Positions 11,500 through 24,292 are shown, counted from the stretch's first letter. The stretch: DNA of 64,000 bases from Lamellibrachia satsuma (GCA_033239005.1 BSQZ01000018.1:1697536-1761535); one strand, 5' to 3'. The notes: generated from the letters alone by a model not told the origin. Program-made: numbers and translations.

Positions 11500-14400
11500 A
11501 TGGATGGCATCAGTGTAAGTATTAACAGTAACATTGTATATGCGAAGAACATATGTGTAGAATTGTGTCAGAAAATTAACCGGGGGGCATTTTTGCCACT
11601 TTTGCAGTTGTGGTGTTGATATTTCATTTTAATATAAAAATCTACTCAGTTTACCCTAGTTTCACGTAAATCATGCGATAATTCTAGGCATTTGGCCTTT
11701 TCATGCGTGCATTAATAGTATTAACCATTAATTAAATGAATACAACAAAGTTAGTTTGCACCAAGTATTTTCACTATTTTTATACGGCGCGATTATACAG
11801 GCTCCGTGGTGTGGCGCCACACTGGAGCCTGGAATCAAACATTACTTTTCATCGCGACGAATATGATTTTTATCCAAAACACACGCACGCACACACATTA
11901 CATAACATTAGAATATAGAATTCTACGGAGTATAGTAGAATTGGGTGTAGAAAAATATAAAAATGTTTAGAATATTACTGATTCTACAGACCTAGTCTGT
12001 GTCTACTTTTAAAATTTTCTATAATATTTGAATAGAATTCTATAGAGCATAGTAGCATTGATATATAAAACTATGGAATACTACAGATTCTATATAAATG
12101 CCCATAAAAATCCTATGCAAAAAATTCTGTAAAAAACAATATTTATTTAAAACCCTATATGCACATGATCTTCAAATTTAAAGGAATTAAATTGCTCTAA
12201 CGTGAAGAAGAAGTTGTACACGTAAATAAAGGCCCTTTCGCCGAAATGAAGTACCGGTAATCACACCAGTGATGCCATGTGATGGTAACAGTCAAACCAT
12301 GTGTCAGGGGCCAGCTAGGATCTGCATATTTCGTTCCGTCCAGTTATAGTGCTTGGTGATGTCAAAAGCTGCCAAATACATCATTGCAGCTGACAATCCA
12401 AAGTGCTTATGATATTGATTAAGTTAGTAAAGTTATTATTACATAATATTAGGTCACAAAGTTATTTTCAGTTCAACATCATTATTGTTACAATTACTAT
12501 TAAGGCATTGTTGTTGTACGTACAATTTGACATTAGGGTTTAAATGTGTAATATTATTTCTTTCAAACTTGAAAATAAACATACATTTTCTGTAATTATT
12601 TTGCTAATCATTAATAATGTTATGAGCTGATCTGTCTCCTACTGCAGCAGTCCTACACACCATCCTCAGCAACAAAGAATCCTCGCTGGACGGACGAGGA
12701 GTGGAGTGCCCTGGTGGAGCTGATAGAAGAGGAGAGATCCATCTTATATGGTTCTAATGATGCAATAAAGGGTAGGAATTTCAATCCAGTGAAAAAGCCA
12801 ACACAAGATTAATTAGGAAAATTTACTTTCATCATTGGCCAGGCCTGTATAGCATATTATCTTTTTTTTACTAATATGTGCTGGTCCTTCTTTCTATGTG
12901 CTGGTCCTTCTTTCTATGTGCTGGTCAACATCCATTGTTCTAACCTAGATAAAACACATGATGACAATTTACATTATTTTATAATTACGTTTCCACCTCC
13001 TATAGTCTAGACAACAAAAATAGATCTTTTAGAACTTTGTAAGGAGTATCCCCCTTCACCTATTCCCACTCTGCTTACTGATATTATTCCCACTTCACGT
13101 ACTCTGATATTTTTTCCACTTTGCCGACTCTGTATTAGGATAACTCTAAAAATATTTGTAGGCAACTAAGTTATACATTTAACTTAATTAATTTAGCATT
13201 TTGGTGGAGAAGAAAATTATTTGAAAAAATTCATATATTTATTTTATTTATTTATTGTAGATGACTTATTTTCTCTGTATCTGTGTAAGCGTAAAGATAA
13301 TATTGATGAAAATCACAAATCTAATAATTGTAAAATAAGCTTTGCAGAAAGCAAGAAAGAGTTTTTTCTTGAGTTAAATATTAGTTCTTTCAATAATTAT
13401 TTATATACAACATTTACAAAATCCAAAAAGAACTTAGATTTATCTAATTAAAGATCCAAGATTTCTGCAAAACCACTGTTTCAACAGTAAAGCTAAAAGA
13501 AACTTTACATATTATTAACTGTTGACAGTGTTGAAGCCAAACTGTGTACATAGTAGAACAAGTGTTCTATGAGTAAACAAAGTGGGTAAAATTGGTCAAT
13601 AGGTGAACAAGAAATCTGTCTCAGAATCAGCCATAAAACCAGAGTATGCGAAGTGGGAATAGGTGAAATGGAATTATAACTTTAGCACTCCAAATACCTG
13701 GTACACAGAACTGGGGCCCAGTGGCAGAACTCTCAGTCAGAAGGATTGGGCTTCAAATCCACCTGCTGCTATTTCAAAGCTGTTCACTCTAAAAGCTGTT
13801 GGTCCCTTCACCAAGTGTCTGTGCCAAGGGAAGAAAAAGATCCCACACAGGGGGGGGGTAAATGTGTAATACACTAGTGACAGAATAATCAGTTGGTTGA
13901 TTGAGATCACTCTTGACTTATCCAAAGAAAACTACAAGTCGGTTTTTTGCAGGAGTTATAACATACCATCTCCAATAAATTTTGACGACCAGTGGCAATA
14001 TAAATGGTAACAATGGCTAAACATTTGATTTCTCTTCTCAGACAGTAAGCAAATCAACAAATAGCCATCTTCAAATTAAACCATCTTAGATGAGCATTGT
14101 GAAACACTACCTTTTTTGACTGTATACTGCAACCACAGTTCATAGAATTTGACAACTAAGCCAGATTAAAACAAAAAATTTTATTATGATATTGTTATAT
14201 TTAACAGGTGAAGATGGAAAATGTATGAAAGTGAGACGGGTTACATTTGCCCAGAAGCAGCAGTGTTGGGAGAGGATACAACAGAAACTAGCATCTCTAG
14301 GAATCAGCCCACAAGAAAGAAGTGCAAAAGAAATCAAGAAAAGGAAAGAATGCATGTTCAGTAAAATTAAGAAAAAGGTATGGTACTATGGCGCAATATT

Positions 14401-17033
14401 TATTAATAAATGTAGTTCATTTTTCATATCAAAATAAAATAATTTTGTGTTTGTACATGTGTCATTTATTTTTACCAGTGCGCTTTTCCAATTTATTATT
14501 TGCACATATATGTTGTAAGATTGTACACATTATGTTTTAGAGATATACAAACTAACCATGAAGATGGCTGTTAATGAATTACAAATTGTGCATAAACAAA
14601 ACCAGTAGTTTTGTATCTTTCTTATTTACATTGTCAAGTTGCATCTTGGACTCAAGTGTGGGCTCTCTCATTGTTGTTGTTGGAATATGATAAAGGCTGT
14701 TATGATTACTTGGAAATTTCAGAACGTTTAAATTTGCAGTATATATAACTTTAAATACCTTAAATATCTCGTTGTAATGGTGCTTGTCGCAGGCAGCAGA
14801 CCTGGCAGACAGCTTACAACAACCCACTGCAGGGGGTGACGGGGGGAGGCTGGGTGATCTGACAAGTCTTGAAATGAGGGTTGTAACCATCATGGGTCAG
14901 GCATCAGTTGAGGGTATGTATATACTTCAGAGCTTATGTTCTCTGTTAGCCCTTGGGCAGTGGTCAAACATTTTAGTTATTTCATCAGTGCTGGTCTTAT
15001 TGTAAATGTCTATAAATAATAGGATGAAACTATTAACTCATTGGTGATATAACATAGTTGGCATTTTACATGAATCTTACATGATGACGTTTTAAAGATA
15101 ATTTACTGATGGAAGCAATGTCATCAAATGGCACTCCGTAACCTCGACAGCCAATCACATGTGATCTGTATGTGTTCTCTAAAAGCAGTTTGCGGCTGCA
15201 CAAAAAAAATGGTGCATTGAAAAAGATATTTTATCATTGACTAAGATCCTTTGGACAGCGCGTCAGTTGTACACAACGGACTCAAAAGAGATTTCAGTTT
15301 GCTTGAAACGGGCCAATTTCATGAAGCATTTGCATGTATGGATTGATTTATGGGATTTTCATACTTACACATAATTATGTATTACACTGTTTCCTGGGAT
15401 TGATTCTAGTTATGTGCACCTCGTCCAACATATGCAAAACTTCGTATTAGTTCCATCGTACGGAACGAGTGCTTTGCGAAACAGACCCAAGATGTTTGGA
15501 GTTTATGTGAGAGATGAAAGTTTTACCCAGTGTCATTTAGATAGATATTATTCGGACACATTAAAACAACTAATTAGAGTATGTTTCCCTTTCATTTAAC
15601 AAATGAGTAAAGGTGTTACAGAACCATAAGTATATCACATGCTACGTAGTCTTAAAAAGTTATTTATTTTATTTTAACAATACATTGTTATATTCACGGA
15701 TTTGCCAGACTTGTCTGATGTGGATAGGGAGAATCACCTGGAGACAGGGCACAGACCCAGCATTCCAACATTCAGCATCGTGGACCCTCTGCCACCCCCT
15801 ACCAAACGGAAGAAAGGCACGTGACATAACTCATGCATGTGAATTTTATGAACTGGAAGAATTAACTAGTACTAAACACATGTTAAATGTTGTTAAACAT
15901 CTGAATATGACCCAAAAGATGGTCTCGTCAAACCATATGCTTGTAACCAGGAATAGTAAGATATTTTAAATAAAAATTTATATAAAATTATATTGCAAGT
16001 TACTGGCATAGGACAATCACATTGAGTTGTGTTTTTTTATAACCATGTCATGTAAATTTCAGTAAATGCTACACATGAAACTCACCCTGCTGAAGTTCAC
16101 CCTGCTGAAGCTCACCGAACATCCACATCTGAAAATGGTAAGTTAACTCAGTAATTTGTTGTGATATCCCATTAAGTTGCAGTGAAATGGAGTGTGCCAT
16201 GACACAGACATTTTCTCTTACTGGTGAAGAGGTGGAAACAGAAAGATTTGATATGAAATGTTAAGAAGACGTTGAATGGCGTGACTGGTAATGCATTTTA
16301 TGTATTCATTTTATTTCATGCATTTACATAAAGTGCATTGAACTTTCAAAGAAGCTACAATATAAAATATATTTAGCATTATTTATTAATTCCACCAGAA
16401 GTTGATGGCTACATAGAGATAACCACATAATTATTTGTGGCTAGCATGGAAATTAAAGAAGAAATTAATCATTGTATAGTCTTACTGCAGATTTTATCGT
16501 TTCGAAGAGACGATAGCAAAAGTTGTTGCATACAGCATTATTTGTAATATTTCATGTACAGCGTGTAGCACCATCAACTGACTCGAGAGTTAATGCAAAT
16601 TAGCAATTGTGACTCACACCATACCACATTCAGATTCTCCCATAGATGGTCACCAACATGTAGATTTGTACCACCAAAAAAATATTTTTTGTGATGAATA
16701 GCAAGAAACCTCAACATTTCCACAGCTGTTAGGAAAATATAGGAATTTTTTTAATGCAGGAATTGCATTTAAAATATAGAAAAATATAGGAATGATGTGC
16801 ACAAATAATTTTTTTTAGGGTTAACGTTACTAGACTCGTACAGCCGCCTGGCAAAGGCGACAGAAGAACAGACCTACCTCTTGAGGCAGCTGGTGGAGAT
16901 ACAGCAGCAGAGATTGGCCATTGATGCTAAACAACTGGCCTACTTGGAGCTCTCTCACTCAACTCCATCGTCTTCACTTCCACTCGAGCATAAGGCGCCG
17001 TGCTTAGAGTTGGGGAAAGGGAATTATAATTGA
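11500..17033 (+). CDS. Myb/SANT-like DNA-binding protein, seven exons, 275 aa
   Basis: Seven coding exons join in frame: 11500-11514, 12648-12771, 14208-14377, 14793-14913, 15709-15816, 16063-16137 and 16819-17033, giving 828 nt. All acceptors are AG. Donors are GTAAGT, GTAGGA, GTATGG, GTATGT, GCACGT (a GC-AG intron) and GTAAGT. Residues 16-100 form a Myb/SANT-like domain of the type in transposon-derived Myb proteins (MSANTD/NAIF1-like): NPRWTDEEWSALVELIEEE with W19 and W24, then W67 in CWERIQQKLASLGIS, then a basic KEIKKRKECMFSKIKKK helix. The middle is Ser/Thr/Pro-rich, with HPAEVHPAEAH encoded by exon 6. The C-terminus (about 214-247) is Gln/Leu-rich and probably a coiled coil. It is likely a nuclear DNA-binding protein. 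The start was chosen because ATG at 11500 is followed directly by a perfect donor and the phases match. Exon 1 (five codons) is the least certain part. Confidence 0.85.
12842..14190. other. intron 2 of the Myb/SANT-like gene
   Basis: AT-rich intron with a short duplication (ATGTGCTGGTCCTTCTTTCT twice near 12878-12920) and a SINE-like segment near 13705-13870. The 76-codon frame at 13221-13451 has no splice support and is probably noise. Confidence 0.6.
13705..13870 (+). mobile_element. possible tRNA-derived SINE
   Basis: Begins GGGGCCCAGTGGCAGAACTC and carries a B-box-like GGGCTTCAAATCCACC about 40 bases on, the spacing of a tRNA head, followed by unrelated sequence with a G9 run. No second copy of the body is seen here, so family membership is unproven. 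Confidence 0.4.
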
Positions 17034-17039
17034 AAGGTA

Positions 17040-17045
17040 AATAAA
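17040..17045 (+). promoter_or_regulatory. poly(A) signal of the Myb/SANT-like gene
   Basis: AATAAA starts seven bases after the TGA at 17031-17033. The 3' UTR would be very short if this is used. Confidence 0.5.
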
Positions 17046-17384
17046 AAGAATCATTGGTGTTCCTTTGGCAGTAAGCAGGGTGTGTACCAAATCTTCAATT
17101 GGAGCTCACATTTTAAGGCATTGAAAAGGTCTTAACAGTGGGAATTTTTGAAGAAACATACCTAATTTATAGTTAACCAAACTGGACAAAGGTGGACTGG
17201 ACGGCATATCGCCAATCACTATGCTTCTTTAATAAAATGATACATTAGATCACCAAATAAATAAATGGCTCCTAGAGGGGGTTTGAACCAAATTTCTCTG
17301 TTATTTTGTATTGAATTTGTTATGAAAAAAGGTTTAACATTTTTGAAGAATCTTAAATCTGATCAGCCCAAAGCTGCACACATT
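17046..17384. other. non-coding stretch downstream of the Myb/SANT-like gene
   Basis: AT-rich; no exon or element recognised. Confidence 0.5.
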
Positions 17385-17600
17385 GAGTAAGGGATGATCT
17401 CAAAACAACACACCATGAGTAAGGGATGATCTCAAAGCTCAACACACCATGAGTAAAGGATGATCTCAAAACACAATGCAACACAAGGGATGATCTCAAA
17501 GCACAACACACCATGACTAAGGGACCATCTCAAAGCAACACACCATGAGTAAGGGATTAATCTCACAACACAATAAATAAGGGATCATCTCAAAACATGA
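17385..17600. repeat. degenerate tandem repeat, ~35-bp unit
   Basis: Six imperfect copies of TAAGGGATGATCTCAAARCA followed by CAACACACCATGAG. Unit length varies through small deletions. Confidence 0.8.
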
Positions 17601-17870
17601 CACGAAACTGATGTTCTCTAAACTCAGCTCTCTCCCACCACATGAAACTTTGAATTACATCAACCTGTCAATTCATGAAAATATTCCCATCCTTCAGTGT
17701 TTAAATTCAACTGCTATGTCCATGGCACAAAACTACACGCATAAACTCAAGTCTGCATCCTTATGAAAAATGTACCACAAACAAGTATACATCATAAGAA
17801 AATTCATGTCGATAGGAAATGTGTTTGTCGTGTGAGACTTTGTGGACACCGTGTAACTTACACAATTCAG

Positions 17871-19134
17871 CAAGTTATTGTGCACCCGACATCACATTGT
17901 ACAAGACACAGTGAACAAGTTGTTGTGCACCCGACATCACATTGTACAAGACACAGTGAACAAGTTGTTGTGCACCCGACATCACATTGTACAAGACACA
18001 GTGAACAAGTTGTTGTGCACCCGACGTCACATTGTACAAGACACAGTGAACAAGTTGTTGTGCACCCGACATCACATTGTACAAGACACAGTGAACAAGT
18101 TGTTGTGCACCCGACGTCACATTGTACAAGACACAGTGAACAAGTTGTTGTGCACCCAACATCACATTGTACAAGACACAGTGAACAAGTTGTTGTGCAC
18201 CCGACATCACATTGTACAAGACACAGTGAACAAGTTGTTGTGTACCCGACATCACATTGTACAAGACACAGTGAACAAGTTGTTGTGCACCCGACGTCAC
18301 ATTGTACAAGACACAGTGAACAAGTTGTTGTGCACCCGACATCACATTGTACAAGACACAGTGAACAAGTTACTGTGCACCCAACGTCACATTGCACAAG
18401 ACACAGTGAACAAGTTGTTGTGCACCCGACATCACATTGCACAAGACACAATGAACAAGTTGTTGTGCACCCGACGTCACATTGCACAAGACACAGTGAA
18501 CAAGTTGTTGTACACCCGACGTCACATTGCACAAGACAAAGTGAACAAGTTGTTGTGCACCCGACGTCACATTGCACAAGACACAGTGAACAAGTTGTTG
18601 TGCACCCAACGTCACATTGTACAAGACACAGTGAACAAGTTGTTGTGCACCCAACGTCACATTGTACAAGACACAGTGAACAAGTTGTTGTGCACCCGAC
18701 GTCACATTGTACAAGACACAGTGAACAAGTTGTTGTGCACCCGACATCACATTGTACAAGACACAGTGAACAAGTTGTTGTGCACCCGACGTCACATTGT
18801 ACAAGACACAGTGAACAAGTTGTTGTGCACCCGACGTCACATTGTACAAGACACAGTGAACAAGTTGTTGTGCACCCGACGTCACATTGTACAAGACACA
18901 GTGAACAAGTTGTTGTGCACCCGACATCACATTGTACAAGACACAGTGAACAAGTTGTGCACCCGACGTCACATTGTACAAGACACAGTGAACAAGTTGT
19001 TGTGCACCCGACATCACATTGTACAAGACACAGCGAACAAGTTGTTGTGCACCCGACGTCACATTGTGCAAGACACAGTGAACAAGTTGTTGTGTACCCG
19101 ACATCACATTGTACAAGACACAGTGAACAAGTTT
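17871..19134. repeat. 45-bp satellite, ~28 copies, open in several frames
   Basis: Unit: GTTGTGCACCCGACRTCACA followed by TTGYACAAGACACAGTGAAC and AAGTT. Length is a strict multiple of three except one unit near 18957 that lacks three bases, so frames remain open throughout on both strands. In the plus frame 17763-19154 (463 codons) the peptide unit is VVVHPTSHCTRHSEQ, with a non-repetitive head of about 38 residues and the tail VFNLTVA. No signal peptide, TM segment or splice support is visible. The default reading is a non-coding minisatellite; the codon pattern is discussed under findings. Confidence 0.9.
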
Positions 19135-19582
19135 TTAATCTCACAGTTGCTTGAGAAGTTGTAACTTTGGTAGGAAATCTTTTGTTTTTTAATTTTCTAC
19201 ACTTCTAGTTGTTAATGTACATTCATTCTGTTGCCTGGTCTTGTGGAAGTGCACAAATGCCATCTTATGACTGTTCACGTATTAATGGTTTTTCGCAATA
19301 TTAGAATGGCCTATTTTTATGGTTGCAAAGGGATATATTTTGTTCAGTAAATATGGTTCACATTCACTAACATGAGTTACATGATTCAATTATCTTGCTG
19401 TGAATGTTAGTGGAATTTCGTACTGTCGTTTGTTACAGAACATTTCCTCTCGTGGTTAATTGATGATGTACTGTATCACATCTCGGGACACGGCTATTGT
19501 TTGGAACCATCCAAGGAGACACTGCTACTACCAGAACAATTTAACTGCTGTCCCCCAATTAAATTGATCAGTTGACTGTAAT
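19135..19582. other. non-coding stretch
   Basis: AT-rich spacer between the 45-bp array and the CR1-like element; nothing recognised. Confidence 0.5.
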
Positions 19583-20741
19583 GCAAATTACAAAGAGGTA
19601 CTTAACCTAGCTACAACTGAAATTAGTCAATCTAACAGAACCTTTGAAAAATTGGCAAGTAATATAAAAACTGACAGCAAGAGTTTCTATGCTTATGTAA
19701 GGAGTAAATAGAAAGTCCTACATAAGGTCGGACCACTGGAAAACAACAGGGGAACATAATTTCAGACGGGTTTCAAATGGCAGAGGTCTTGAATGAGTAT
19801 TTCAGCTCAGTTTTTACCACAGAAGATATCAGCTCACTTCCAGTTCCATTTACTAAATTTGAGGGCAATAAATCAGAACATTTAGGGCAGTTATTTGTAA
19901 TTCCTGATATGATAGCAAACAAAATTAAGAAGATGAAAGATAGTAAATCACCTGGAGTTGATGGGATACCATAAAAACTGCTTAAGGAAATTGTTGAGCA
20001 AATTAGTACACCACTTGCAAAATTGTTTAACTTGTCACTAGAAGAAGGAATAGTTCCTTCAGAATGGAAAGAAGCAAACATTACGCCGCTATTTAAGAAG
20101 AGGAACAAGCAATTGAGGAACAAGCCGGAAAATTACAGACAGTGAGTTTAACATTAGTTGTATGTAAATTACTTGAAACATTAATTAGAGACCACATGGT
20201 GGAATTCATTGTAAAACATAATTTAATGAATACATCTCAATATGGGTTCCTAAAACCAAGGTCATGTCTAACCAATCTCTTATGTTTTTTGGAAGAAATT
20301 ACAAAGTGGGTAGATGACGGGTCATCAGTGGATGTTGTCTACTTAGATTTTCAGAAAGCTTCCGATAAAGTGCCACACCAAAGATTGTTACTTAAACTAA
20401 AAGCCCATGGTATAACTAAAGATGTAATCAACTGGATAGAAAAATGGCTTACACACAGAAGACAGAGAATAATAGTAGATGGTGAGATTTCAAACTGGAA
20501 ATCTGTTCTGAGTGGGGTACCACAGGGATCAGTATTAGGCCCTATGCTGTTTTTAATATATATAAATGATTTAGAAGATGACATATCTAGCAAAGTACTA
20601 AAATTTGCAGAAGACACAAAAGTATTCAGAAAGGTTACAAATGATACAGATAAACAAAGTTTACAGGATGATCTAGATAAATTAGTTAAATGGTCAGAAA
20701 AATGGCAAATGTTACTCAATTTTGGGAAGTGTAAATGTATA

Positions 20742-20749
20742 CACATAGG
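20742..20749. repeat. 8-bp target-site duplication, left (CACATAGG)
   Basis: Identical to 21503-21510. The uninterrupted sequence, TACACATAGGACATGGAAAC, exists at 62572 in a sister LINE, which proves the insertion. Confidence 0.95.
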
Positions 20750-21502
20750 CAGGGTTGTTTGATTTAAATCATTTGATTTAAATCGCTCGGGAAAAAATCA
20801 TTGATTTATGATTTTTTTTTGACTTCCGGTTTTTTTAATCGCTGATTTATATGAATTTAACACAAATAATTGTTTACATGCATCGAGATCAACAAAGTTT
20901 TGTATGTTTTTAATACAAAACACAAAGTGCGCACACTTGTATAGCTGTATTGACACCAGATAGCCTGATAGTCAAATATTTTATGACATTGTGTATGTTT
21001 GACCTATTCCCTTTCTGAATGCAGTGAAGCCACACAAACTTGTCTTCCAGAGGAAGTATCTTTTCAACACAGAATTCCACTTATAGCTTGTGCTAGTTGT
21101 TACCAATTCAGTATGTTGACTCAGTTGTTTAATACTGTACCAGTTTGTATTCTGGTTAGAGACCCTTAGAGTACACAGAACCCTGGAAAGGTGCTAATCC
21201 ACCCTATAGGCAAACAATAATTACCACTGCTACAGCCACAGACACATGGCATGCTTTCCTTTCCAAGATAGATTATGCAACTACAGGGGGTGAGACCTTA
21301 TGGACATTGTCTAATGTCTTTATATAAGCAAAAATCATATACCCTCTGTTAAGACAAGAACCCAAGTCGATTTGAATATAACATGTTTGAAAGAGTTTAC
21401 AAATTTAAACATCTATATAAATATCTATATACCAGATTTTAAAAAAAATCAACTCCGATTTAAATAAAAAAAATCCGAATTTTTTGATTTTTTTCAACCC
21501 TG
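20750..21502. mobile_element. hAT-type MITE (753 bp), TIR CAGGGTTG
   Basis: Ends are CAGGGTTG and CAACCCTG, followed inward by AT-rich sequence rich in GATTTAAATC at the left and its inverse at the right. It is flanked by an exact 8-bp duplication. TIRs beginning CAGGG with 8-bp duplications are characteristic of hAT elements. No transposase frame is present, so it is non-autonomous. The ORF at 21405-21593 has no supporting features. Confidence 0.92.
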
Positions 21503-22338
21503 CACATAGGACATGGAAACATGGACGAAGAATATAAAATGGGGAATGCTGTACTAGGTAGAACCACACAAGAAAAGGACTTACGAGTAACATTTAGTGC
21601 TGACCTGAAAGTTTCAGAGCAATGTGGGATTACTGCTTCAAAAGGAAATCAAATTCTAGGGCTAATTAGGAGAACTATCATGTATAAGGAGAAACAACTA
21701 ATTGTACCCCTGTACAAAACAATAGTTAGACCACATTTGGAATATTGTATTCAAGCATGGAGGCCGTATCGTAAAAAGGACACAGACAAGGTAGAAAGAA
21801 TACAATGAAGAGCAACTAAAATGATTCCAGAATTGAGAGACCTTAGTTACGAAAGCCGCTTATTACAGTGTGGTTTGACAACACTAGAGACCAGGAAACT
21901 AAGAGGAGACGAAATAGAAGTGTTTAAAATAGTGAACGGTTATGAGGATGTTGATAGGAATATGTTCTTCAAACTTAAGGAAGGCAATAGAACCAGAGGA
22001 CACAAAGCAGCATTAGTTAAGGAGCAGTGTAGGTTGGACATGAGAAAGTACTCTTTCTCACAGAGGGTGATAAATGAATGGAACAAACTGCCAAATGATT
22101 GTGTTAATGCTAGTAGTGTGAATATGTTTAAAAATAGAGTTGTCAGATATTTTATAAGGGCGGGCTACACATAGATGAGAAAATTGTTGGACTCTCAATA
22201 AGCCAATGGCTTCCTTGTCCACTTGCCATCTGGAACTTGTTGTTTGGGATGGTAATCTTGTTCAATCTTGTTAAATTGTAACACCCTGCCAACCTACTTT
22301 TCAGCCTGCTGTCAGACAGAGAACTTGTGAAGCTCAGA

Positions 22339-23010
22339 CAGGGGTGGGTCCAATTAAAAAAAATACATCAATTACAATTCATTTTTAATTTCAATTACAA
22401 TTACCGGGTACACTCATCATTTTTCAATTCAGTTACACCATTTCAATTACATTATGCGGAACCAAATATACTCAGCATTTGTTAATTATATATTTTTGCA
22501 TGTTTTGTTGAATTTCAATATTTTGTACACAATTGATAAACATAATGATAATGTTTGTACATTTTGTTGAATTGTACTAAGTAAAGACAGCCATTTAAAA
22601 CATATTTTTATTATGCAAAAATATATACAAGTTAGCAGGCCTGTATGTTAGAAGTCCTTTAATCCAGTTACAGGGATGAGACTCTGGAAGCAGTGTCCAT
22701 GTGTGACATGTTTGCTAGCAGACTGCAATGAAGTTTTGCTTAAAGGGGAGAAATTTTCTGGTGCACTTGTTTGATTATATAAGCAGGTGTTATTATTAGT
22801 CTTGATTTTCAACCTGTGTGAGACTAAAATTATATTTTTATTGACAGTTTGTTCAGGTAGTTAGTGGTAGTGATATGAAACGTACTGTAATTGATTGTAA
22901 TGTAAATAAATTTTTAATTATACAAAATATAACAGTTACAGCAACATTTTGAAACCATAATCAATTACACAAGTTTGCTGTAATCAATTACAAAATTGGA
23001 CCCAGCCCTG
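22339..23010. mobile_element. hAT-type MITE (672 bp), TIR CAGGGCTGGGTCCAATT
   Basis: Starts CAGGGGTGGGTCCAATT and ends AATTGGACCCAGCCCTG, flanked by the exact 8-bp duplication AGCTCAGA (22331-22338 and 23011-23018). The interior has repeated CAATTACAATTAC motifs near both ends. It is homologous to the element at 26758-27754 but shorter, and is non-coding. Confidence 0.93.
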
Positions 23011-23018
23011 AGCTCAGA

Positions 23019-24292
23019 TGTGGCGACTGTTTGGATGAAATGGTATGGATTATGGGGGAACTGATTGCAACATGAAGATGTCTGTGGACAATACCTGTCG
23101 CAGGAACAGTAATCAATCAATCAATCAAGATTGTAATCTTTGCCTCATTAAATCTTGCAATTTGAAGTAATGACAAGTTTTGGCTGTTTCGTTGATTTAA
23201 ATGTAGTGATGCAAAACCAGTCAATTTACTGTTGAATACTCGTATGGAATGTATGTCAATCAACCTCAAAACAAGCAATAATGTACGTCATATGTAAATA
23301 TAATTTCATTTATTAAATATAGTGCTTTGTATGTGTGTAAATCAACCTCAAAACCAGCTATGATGTACGTCACATACAAATATAATTTCAATTAATAAAT
23401 CTAATGCATTGTATCTGTCATTATTTTTTGTACCATATAAAACCACCACAACAAATTATAACCTTTGCATAATGTACTCATGCGACCATCTCCCAGGTGA
23501 GAATAGGTTTTCCGTTTTAAATATCATGGTCTACAATTGGTCGTGACAGTTAGTGGTGCCACCATTTAACGTGGATTGGCTTAGCGCCAGGCACAAATCT
23601 AATTGTACAGATATAGAGAAAACTGGCAGGATATGCAACTTATGGCACCTCTTATAAATACAACGGCTGGTCACATGGAATATGCCAGCATGGCAATTCA
23701 GCACTTCTGAGCTACAAAGCACATTACATGGATAAATGGTGACGTTGGAACAACACATGTACTACATATCTGCTTGCCTTCTGACAGCAATGCTTGTTGT
23801 CATCTTATATTACGACTATCCGAACTTGAAACAATTCTGTTAATCCGCTTTGAAGAAAGAAAAAATTACAGACTAACAGAACTTACGCAAGATTCAAATT
23901 ATAGTGAATACAACAGTACCAATGTTACGCTTCATGTTTTAGAAGTTAGTGTAATAGTACAATTCAAAGTTCAATTAGACTACAACAACCTCTAGCGAAT
24001 GCATTAAAACCAACAGAACTTGCAGCCTCGAGTACCTGAAGAAAACTGACAGATATCCAACCAACCACATGGTGCATATCAAGATGGCATTCCATTATTT
24101 TGACTCTTCAACAGCATTACAACACATTTAACTTGAGATCTTGTCACTTTTTCTGTACAATCAGTACACAACATTCTCCATCCCACAAACTAACGTTTTC
24201 TTCTAACATAAAATAACAATCATCACCACATTTGATTCACATAAAATCATTACAAAATTAAGGAATATCATATATTTGTATTTTTGGCCCCA
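23019..24292. other. non-coding stretch with a short direct duplication
   Basis: Two related segments at about 23255-23315 and 23338-23405 share TCAACCTCAAAACMAGC, ATGTACGTCA and AATATAATTTCA. No supported exon. The 3' UTR of the minus-strand gene ending at 24293 should lie at the right edge, but I see no canonical AATAAA close by. Confidence 0.5.

Larger units (their letters stand above)
19583..22290 (+). mobile_element. CR1-like LINE, degenerate, split by a hAT MITE
   Basis: Starts in the pre-RT linker (NRTFEKLASNIKTDSKSFYA, then SKSPGVDGIP), continues through the RT (20142-20749) and resumes after a 753-bp insertion with the C-terminal part (21511-22174) and the 3' UTR ending near 22290. 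Internal stops lie near 19709 and 19972, with a frame change around 20105-20140 and another stop near 21806. The catalytic box reads FAED instead of FADD, losing the first aspartate. The C-terminus, MRKYSFSQRVINEWNKLPND and SVNMFKNRV, is complete and shows what the 9.4-kb copy lacks. It cannot be active. Confidence 0.9.

Noticed and set aside
17371..19134. CRISPR-like array
   Set aside because: The 45-bp units are directly contiguous with no unique spacers, and the genome is eukaryotic.
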